Assembly (NCBI GenBank): GCA_946061765.1
Contig: CAMGTC010000004.1
Location: forward strand, 1 to 33,502
DNA from: an uncultured Treponema sp.
GTDB taxonomy: Bacteria; Spirochaetota; Spirochaetia; Treponematales; Treponemataceae
Direction: 5' to 3'
Length of the DNA stretch: 33,502 nucleotides
Both the position numbers and the translations under genes were made by a program. The notes under the pieces are model-generated. The model saw only the letters and a program-made list of their open reading frames with translations. It did not search any database and was not told the origin of the DNA. Within the stretch, counting starts at the first letter, position 1. Every line of letters begins with the position of its first letter. Shown piece after piece: positions 27,071-33,502 of the stretch.

Positions 27071-27856
27071 ATGGGATTTCTTGCTAGACAAGGTAGATCA
27101 ATAATCAATCGGGTAAAAGACTTTGGCTATGCTCTCGGTTATATTGGAAAATTATTGTCTTCCGGTTTAATGTTTATTAGACGCGGCCGGGTTTCTCGTA
27201 AAATTCTTGTAATGCAACTTCTTTTTACCTTTGTAGAAGCTCTTCCAATTTGCGCACTTTTAGGTATAGGAATTGGTACTTCTATTATTCTTATGGGAAA
27301 TGCCTTTCTTGTTTCTTTGGGACAGGCTCAACTTACATATCAGTTACTTGTAATAGTTGTAATGAGGGAGTTTGGTCCTCTCTTAATTGCCTTTGTTGTT
27401 ACTGCCAGATCTGCAACGGCTATTGCAACTGAAATTTCTACAATGGTTGTTAATCACGAAGTAGAAGCTTATATTTCAGTCGGAGTAAATCCTCTGGATC
27501 ACATTGCAGCTCCTCGTCTTTTGGGTGTAACTTTTTCCCTCTTTTTTTTAAATCTGTATTTTTCTATTTTTGGACTTATAGCTCCGGCCATTGTAATTCA
27601 GTTTATTTCTACAACAAGTATTTCCGATTATTTTAATAATCTTTTTACCGCTATTGAAGTCAAATACATTGTAATTTCAATATTAAAAAGTTTAATTTTT
27701 GGAATGATAATTGCTACTTCGGCTACTTATTATGGTTTTAAAGCGGGCAGGGCTTCTACCGATATTCCTATTTCTGGTTTAAAGGCTGTAAGTAAATCAT
27801 TTAGTTTGTGCGTTTTGGCAGATGTATTTATTACAGCTCTGTCTTATATTCTTTAG
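27071..27856 (+). CDS. mlaE: MlaE-family ABC lipid transport permease
   Basis: 261 aa; 'VVMREFGPLLIAFVVTARSATAIATEISTMVVNHEVEA' is characteristic of MlaE. Confidence 0.9.
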   Translation: MGFLARQGRSIINRVKDFGYALGYIGKLLSSGLMFIRRGRVSRKILVMQLLFTFVEALPICALLGIGIGTSIILMGNAFLVSLGQAQLTYQLLVIVVMREFGPLLIAFVVTARSATAIATEISTMVVNHEVEAYISVGVNPLDHIAAPRLLGVTFSLFFLNLYFSIFGLIAPAIVIQFISTTSISDYFNNLFTAIEVKYIVISILKSLIFGMIIATSATYYGFKAGRASTDIPISGLKAVSKSFSLCVLADVFITALSYIL

Positions 27857-27864
27857 GAGTTAAA

Positions 27865-28563
27865 ATGGCTTTATTGGAATTACGAAACATCTTTTTTGAA
27901 GTAGAAAATAAAACCATTCTTAATGATATAAGTCTTACTGTAGAAAAGGGTGAAGTTGTTGCATTTCTGGGAACTCCGGGTAGTGGAAAATCAACAGCTT
28001 TAAAAACTATTGCAGGTATCACTATTCCAACAAGAGGAAAAATTCTTTTTGAAGGAAAAGATATCATGAGTATGAATCATAAGGAGAATGTAAAATTTAG
28101 AGGTCGTTGTGGTTTTATGTTCCAAAACAGTGCCCTGTGGGCCAATCAGGATATTTTTCATAATTTCCTTTTACCTTTGCAAATCCACTTTCCTGATTTA
28201 GAAGCCGAAGATTATAAAAAAATAATAACTGAGATTTGTAAAATTGTTGGTTATGACAGATCTTTAAATATACGACCTGCAGATCTTTCAATTGGTGAAC
28301 AAAAAAGAATTGGACTGGGACGGGCTTTAATCTGCAATCCCGAAATTTTATTTCTGGATGAACCAACAGAATCTCTTGATGAAGATACAAGAAAACTGGT
28401 TGCAAAAATTCTTAAAAAATTTATAAAAGAAGGGAATACTGTTGTTTTTGTAAGTCATGATGTGGATTTTATTAATACTTTTGTTTGTAATAAATATTAT
28501 TTTGATAAAGGCTCTATAGTTGATAGAGTTTACTGTGCAGACGAAGATTGGAGTGTAGACTAA
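27865..28563 (+). CDS. mlaF: MlaF-like ABC transporter ATP-binding protein
   Basis: Walker A 'GTPGSGKST', signature 'LSIGEQKRIGLGRAL', Walker B 'ILFLDEP'. Start moved from 27808 to 27865 (AGGAG upstream). Confidence 0.88.
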   Translation: MALLELRNIFFEVENKTILNDISLTVEKGEVVAFLGTPGSGKSTALKTIAGITIPTRGKILFEGKDIMSMNHKENVKFRGRCGFMFQNSALWANQDIFHNFLLPLQIHFPDLEAEDYKKIITEICKIVGYDRSLNIRPADLSIGEQKRIGLGRALICNPEILFLDEPTESLDEDTRKLVAKILKKFIKEGNTVVFVSHDVDFINTFVCNKYYFDKGSIVDRVYCADEDWSVD

Positions 28564-28565
28564 TT

Positions 28566-29510
28566 ATGAAAATTAAAATTAAGTTTGCTGATCAGATTGT
28601 TGGTACTTTAAGTATTTTTGCCATTGCAGCTTTAGTTTTTATTATCTTTTTTATTGGAGGAAAACAAAAGTGGTTTGTTCCCAAGCATCCTTATTATACA
28701 ATTATGAATTCTGCTTCCAGTCTTTCAGAAGGTATGGGAATAACTTACAAAGGTTTTACAATTGGAAAACTTACTAAAATTTCCCTTACAGAAGAAGATA
28801 AAGTAAGAATTGATTTTTATATATCAGACGAGTATATTCAAAAATCAACAGAAGGTTCTATTATTGAACTTGCAGTAAGTCCTATTGGAATGGGAGCTTC
28901 GATTAAATTCCATCCGGGAGTTTCTTCATCAATTATTGAAGACTCTTCCTTTATTCCAGAAAGAACTTCTGCTGAAGCACAAAAACTTATTGAAGAGAAA
29001 AAATGTATAATTGTTGATACAGTTGATTCTATGACATCAATTGTTTCAACTGCTATGGGTTTAGTTAAAGATATTGATGAGCTTATTAAATTACTCAACG
29101 ATACAATTTCTGGAAATCCTAATATTCCACTTGCAAATATTATTATTCAGCTTCAATCTACTGTAAATGAAGTAAATGGCATTCTTTCAAATGTAAATAC
29201 ACTCACAGCTTCTTTAAGCGATCCACAGGGCTTAGTTCCTCGTTTGCTTGAATCTGAAGAAACAAAAGGTTCTATTGATAGACTCTTTAATACAATTAAT
29301 ACAACAATTTCTGATGTAAATGGTATTTCAACTTCATTAAATGATGAAATGCCTCAGGTTTCTGTATTACTTGCTCAACTTCAGATTATGTTACAACAGG
29401 TTCAGGATGTTCTTGAAGGTGTAAAAAATAATCCCTTAATTAAGGGTGGTGTTCCAACTCATCTTAATGGAGAAAGTTCTACACCAAAATCTAGAGAGGA
29501 GAATTTCTAA
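28566..29510 (+). CDS. mlaD: MlaD-like MCE-domain protein
   Basis: One N-terminal TM; 'SSLSEGMGITYKGFTIGKLTKISL' MCE motif; directly after the permease and ATPase genes. Confidence 0.85.
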   Translation: MKIKIKFADQIVGTLSIFAIAALVFIIFFIGGKQKWFVPKHPYYTIMNSASSLSEGMGITYKGFTIGKLTKISLTEEDKVRIDFYISDEYIQKSTEGSIIELAVSPIGMGASIKFHPGVSSSIIEDSSFIPERTSAEAQKLIEEKKCIIVDTVDSMTSIVSTAMGLVKDIDELIKLLNDTISGNPNIPLANIIIQLQSTVNEVNGILSNVNTLTASLSDPQGLVPRLLESEETKGSIDRLFNTINTTISDVNGISTSLNDEMPQVSVLLAQLQIMLQQVQDVLEGVKNNPLIKGGVPTHLNGESSTPKSREENF

Positions 29511-30403
29511 TGAAATTGAATTTTAAAAATTATCTTTTTACTTCACTTTTACTCTCTTTTGTATTATTTACATCATGTGGTTCTAAGCCAAAAAGAACTA
29601 TGTTAATAAATACCGTTTCTACTTCAGCAGGAACAATGATTGAGAACGCAAAAGTTTCCTTATCTAGTGGAGATTTTGAAAAAGCTTATTACTTTCTTGA
29701 TAATGCCTGGAAAATGGCAATGTCTGTTGATAATAATGAATTACTTTTGACTGTTTGTCTTGTAAGAATATCAGTTTCTTTATCTCAGGCAGATGAAAGT
29801 ATAGAAAAGGCAAAGGAATATTTAAGCCAGGCAAAAAAATATGCCGCTCATACAGAAAATGTTGACCGCTCAATGGCATTAGTTGCTTTGAGTCAGGTAA
29901 GAATTGCATTAGCCGAAAAAAATAATGATTTTTCTTCATTTCAAACTATTCTTGATCAAAATAAAAGCAAAGTTGCTGATGATTTATATGAAAAAGCTCA
30001 GTTTGACAGTCTTAAAGCTGATGTATACAAGGCTAGTGGAAATTATAGCGAGGCAGAAAATTATTACATGGCAGCTTTAGATGTTTTTACAAAAGAGTGT
30101 TATCTTTCAGAACTTGGTGATAATTATTATAAGTTGTCACAAGTTCGTTCTTTGGCAGGAAACAAAAGTGGAGCTCTGGAAGCATTGGCTATGGCCATAA
30201 AATATGACCGTGATGAAGAAAATTCAAGAGCTCTTGCATCTGATTACTATGTAAAGGGAATTCTTTTAATGAAAGATAATCCAAGTAGTGATGACAAAGT
30301 AGCTGCAGAATATGCTTTTAAACATTCAGCAGATATTTATAATGCCCTGGATCTTCCTGAAATGGCACAAAAAAGTTTAGATAAATGGGAATCTTACAAA
30401 TAA
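29510..30403 (+). CDS. TPR-containing lipoprotein in the MCE operon
   Basis: Signal with lipobox-like 'LFTSCGSK'; helical repeat sequence ('YSEAENYYMAALDVF'). Confidence 0.6.
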   Translation: MKLNFKNYLFTSLLLSFVLFTSCGSKPKRTMLINTVSTSAGTMIENAKVSLSSGDFEKAYYFLDNAWKMAMSVDNNELLLTVCLVRISVSLSQADESIEKAKEYLSQAKKYAAHTENVDRSMALVALSQVRIALAEKNNDFSSFQTILDQNKSKVADDLYEKAQFDSLKADVYKASGNYSEAENYYMAALDVFTKECYLSELGDNYYKLSQVRSLAGNKSGALEALAMAIKYDRDEENSRALASDYYVKGILLMKDNPSSDDKVAAEYAFKHSADIYNALDLPEMAQKSLDKWESYK

Positions 30404-30406
30404 AAA

Positions 30407-31165
30407 ATGAGTGAATGGTTTGAATCTAGTGATTTTTGGACTAATTATGCACCAATAATGTTTGATGATGCTAGATGGGCAGAAGCTCCTGATGTTGCAG
30501 AGGCTCTGGTTAAAATTGCCGGTCTAAAGAAAAATTCAAAAGTTTTAGATGCTGGTTGTGGCGTAGGTAGAATTTCTGTTGAACTTGCAGCTCTTGGACT
30601 TGATGTTACGGGTATAGATATAATTCAAAATGAATTAGATGCTGCAAAAGAAAGTGCCCTTGCCGAAGGGGTTCCCTTAAAATTAATCAATGCAGATTTA
30701 CGAACATTTATTAGTAAAGAAAAGTATGATTGCGCAGTAAATCTATATACTTCTTTTGGATATTGTGATTCTATTCAGGAAGATATTATGATTTTAAAAA
30801 ATATTTATTCTTCTTTAAAAGATGGAGCTTATTTTATATTAGAATGTACTAGCAGAGAAACTGCAATTATGTATTTTACACCTGGGGAAGAATTTGAAAG
30901 AGCTGGATATACTGTAAGAACCCACTTCGAAGTAAAAGGAGCATGGGAAGGTTTACTTTCTCACTGGGATTTATATTCTCTTGGAGCTGGCAAAGATTCA
31001 AAACCGCTTATAAGTCATGAATTTGTGCAAAGACTTTATTCTGCAGCAGAATTAAGAGATATTCTTGTAAATATTGGTTTTAAAGAAGCAGACGTTTACG
31101 GTGACTTTGATTATTCTCCTTATAATCAAAATGCAAGAACTATGGTTATAGTTGCCAAAAAATAA
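30407..31165 (+). CDS. class I SAM-dependent methyltransferase
   Basis: 252 aa; 'VLDAGCGVGRISVELAALGLDVTGIDI' motif I/II. Confidence 0.88.
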   Translation: MSEWFESSDFWTNYAPIMFDDARWAEAPDVAEALVKIAGLKKNSKVLDAGCGVGRISVELAALGLDVTGIDIIQNELDAAKESALAEGVPLKLINADLRTFISKEKYDCAVNLYTSFGYCDSIQEDIMILKNIYSSLKDGAYFILECTSRETAIMYFTPGEEFERAGYTVRTHFEVKGAWEGLLSHWDLYSLGAGKDSKPLISHEFVQRLYSAAELRDILVNIGFKEADVYGDFDYSPYNQNARTMVIVAKK

Positions 31166-31194
31166 TTAATTGGCAGTTAAGTAAAAAAAAAAGA

Positions 31195-31211
31195 GCACTT
31201 TTTAAAAGTGC
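31195..31211. terminator. candidate bidirectional terminator between convergent operons
   Basis: GCACTTTT/AAAAGTGC stem flanked by an A run on the left and CCCCTTTT on the right, between convergent genes. Confidence 0.6.
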
Positions 31212-31233
31212 CCCTTTTCGTTTATCTAAAAGC

Positions 31234-32334
31234 TTAACCTAAATAATTTTTAGCTTTCAAAAGTTCAGCATTTAAGATTCCTCCTAAAGCTGCTCCACGT
31301 TTTGTATTATGGCTTAAAGCAACAAATTTAATGTCAAATACATTACATGGACGAAGACGACCAATTACACAAGCCATTCCTTTTTCTGTTTCGCGGTCAC
31401 GACGTGGCTGTGGACGATTTTCTTCATGGCGAACAACGATTGGATGTTCTGGAGCTGAAGGTAATTTTAATTCCTGTGGAAGAGATGTATAAGAAGTCCA
31501 TACTCTTTCAATTTCTTCAAGAGAAGGTTTTTTGTCTTCTGGCAAATCAAATTCCAAAGAAACACATGCTGTATGACCATCAATTACAGGAACACGTGTA
31601 CAAGTAGAAGAAACAATAGGATATTTTGCGTTTTCAATCTTACCGTCTTTTACACTTCCTAAAATTTTAAGGCACTCTTTTTCTGTTTTTTCTTCTTCAC
31701 CACCAATAAAAGGTACAATGTTATCAATCATATCGAATGAAGGAACTCCAGGATATCCTGCTCCTGATGTAGCCTGTAAAGTTGTTACAACCATTCTTTT
31801 AATTGGATAACCAGCTTGAATTAAAGCGTGAATTGGCATCATGTAAGTTTGAAGAGAACAGTTAGGTTTTACAGCAATAAAACCTTTGTCCCAGCCATGA
31901 TGTTTTTTCTGATCATCTATAACTTTAATGTGGTCATAGTTAATTTCTGGAATTAACATTGGTACATCTTCAGTCCAGCGGTTTGCAGAGGCATTTGAAA
32001 CAACAGGAATACCTTCTGCGGCATATGCGGCTTCAAGATTTTTAATATCATCTTTTTTTGGAAGTTCAAGGGCAGAAAATACAAACTGACATTTTCCAAT
32101 TGCTTTTTCTGCAATATTTGCATCTTCAACCATTAAATCTGCAACTCCGGCAGGAATATCAGAACCAATAAGCCAGCGGTTTTGTACAGCATCTTTATAT
32201 TTTTGTCCTGCAGAACGTGGTGAAGCAGCAACATATGTTACTTCAAACCAGGGATGGTCTTCCAGTAATTTAATGTAGCGCTGACCAACCATTCCTGTAG
32301 CACCTAAAACTCCAACTTTGATTTTTGAACTCAT
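31234..32334 (-). CDS. asd: aspartate-semialdehyde dehydrogenase (archaeal/fungal-type)
   Basis: 366 aa; 'GVLGATGMVGQRYIKLLEDHPWFEV', catalytic 'VKPNCSLQTYM', 'ATSGAGYPG'. Confidence 0.93.
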   Translation of the reverse strand: MSSKIKVGVLGATGMVGQRYIKLLEDHPWFEVTYVAASPRSAGQKYKDAVQNRWLIGSDIPAGVADLMVEDANIAEKAIGKCQFVFSALELPKKDDIKNLEAAYAAEGIPVVSNASANRWTEDVPMLIPEINYDHIKVIDDQKKHHGWDKGFIAVKPNCSLQTYMMPIHALIQAGYPIKRMVVTTLQATSGAGYPGVPSFDMIDNIVPFIGGEEEKTEKECLKILGSVKDGKIENAKYPIVSSTCTRVPVIDGHTACVSLEFDLPEDKKPSLEEIERVWTSYTSLPQELKLPSAPEHPIVVRHEENRPQPRRDRETEKGMACVIGRLRPCNVFDIKFVALSHNTKRGAALGGILNAELLKAKNYLG

Positions 32335-32357
32335 TTCAGTCTCCTTAAAATAGTTTA

Positions 32358-33272
32358 TTACAAGTTACATTCTTTAATTGCAGCTTCAATTGTTTTTTTA
32401 GCAGCATCTGTAACTTCAACAAGAGGAAGTCGGCAAGGGCCTGCAGGCATCTTCTTATAATTCATAGCATATTTAATAGATGATGGATTTCCATCGCAGA
32501 ATTCAGCTTTAAAGAAAGGTGCAAGGCGGTAATGAATTTCTCGGGCCTTTTTTAAATCTCCCTCTAATGCTGACTGAGCTAATTCATGCATAAGGCCTGG
32601 AATCATATTAGATGCAACAGAAATAATTCCATCTCCACCTGCAGCAATCAAAGGTAATGTTAATCCGTCGTCTCCCGATAAAACTGCAAAGTCTGGTTTT
32701 TTATTTTTAATCTGTCCAATAACTTCCATCATCTGAGCAACAGAGCCACTAGCTTCTTTTACGCCGGCAATATTTGGAAGTTCTGCAATTCTTGCAAGTA
32801 AATCTGTTGGAATATTTAAGCCTGTGCGTCCCTGAATATTGTAAACAATAATTGGGATACCAACTTTTGAACAGGCTGCAAAATGCTGGTAAATACCTTC
32901 TTTTGATGGTTTATTGTAATAAGGTGTAACAACAAGAGCTGCATCAGCACCAGCTTTTTTAGCTCTTTCGCAATATAAAACTGAATCTTTTGTGTTGTTT
33001 GAACCTGCACCTAAAATTACAGGAATTTTTTTGCCAGAGGATTTTTCAAATGAACGAACTTCTTCAAAAACAATTTCTATAAGTTTGTCTTCTTCCTGAC
33101 CAGGTTTTTCATCTAGGGTAGGAGTTTCAGCGGTTGTTCCAAGAGGAACTAATCCATCAATACCTTCAGCTAACTGATATTTGACGTTTTTGCGGAAACC
33201 TTCGTAGTCTACAGAGCCATCCTTATTTAAAGGAGTAATTAAAGCTGTAAAAGCACCCTTAAAAATATTCAT
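32358..33272 (-). CDS. dapA: 4-hydroxy-tetrahydrodipicolinate synthase
   Basis: 304 aa; 'GLVPLGTTAETPTLDE', 'VVTPYYNKPSKEGIYQHF', 'GVKEASG'. Confidence 0.95.
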   Translation of the reverse strand: MNIFKGAFTALITPLNKDGSVDYEGFRKNVKYQLAEGIDGLVPLGTTAETPTLDEKPGQEEDKLIEIVFEEVRSFEKSSGKKIPVILGAGSNNTKDSVLYCERAKKAGADAALVVTPYYNKPSKEGIYQHFAACSKVGIPIIVYNIQGRTGLNIPTDLLARIAELPNIAGVKEASGSVAQMMEVIGQIKNKKPDFAVLSGDDGLTLPLIAAGGDGIISVASNMIPGLMHELAQSALEGDLKKAREIHYRLAPFFKAEFCDGNPSSIKYAMNYKKMPAGPCRLPLVEVTDAAKKTIEAAIKECNL

Positions 33273-33369
33273 ACAATCCTCACTCGTGAATTAATAATTC
33301 ACTTTTTTGCATTTTTTTGTAAATATATTGTATTTTTTCTATAATTTCAATTATGCTAATTTTTTTAGC

Positions 33370-33502
33370 AGGACTTCCGCATTATAAAGGCTTTTCCGTA
33401 ATGTTGGTGCGAAGGAGCGGGCGTGGTTCAAAAAGGCTCTTTTTGTGCCTGCTGCGAAGCGGCAGTTCAATAGTTTCTATACCACAAAAAGCGTGTAGCG
33501 CA
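33370..33502. repeat. MITE-like structured dispersed repeat, copy 2 (cut off by window end)
   Basis: Starts AGGACTTCCGCATTATAAA, the inverted match of the right end of copy 1; about ten differences from 1025-1155. Confidence 0.8.

Overview
The window looks like 33.5 kb of AT-rich spirochete (Treponema-like) chromosome. The taxon is inferred from gene content only. Most of it is housekeeping genes: argS; a complete trp operon on the minus strand (trpE, trpGD fusion, trpCF fusion, trpB, trpA); a GH27 alpha-galactosidase; a tandem pair of secreted barrel/transglutaminase-like proteins; an RCK-channel, cNMP-binding protein and anion transporter cluster; rsgA; mutS2; an Mla-type MCE lipid transport operon; and asd/dapA. 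I saw no CRISPR array, rRNA, tRNA, phage or intact transposase. The most unusual signals are in the non-coding DNA. (1) About 270 nt upstream of the GH27 gene is a run of hairpins arranged as two diverged copies of one module. Its signature stem-loop shows compensatory changes, and each copy ends in AAGGAAGG just before an ATG. (2) A ~210 bp element with terminal inverted repeats and internal hairpins occurs near both window ends, in direct orientation. (3) A short palindromic repeat (GGGGACAGACCCCT) occurs five times in the trp operon, three of them inside the trpCF reading frame. (4) Two other GC-rich, multi-hairpin inserts lie in the trp operon junctions. (5) One of the two transglutaminase-like paralogs appears to have lost its catalytic Cys and His. 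All copy-number, homology and covariation claims need database searches that I could not run.
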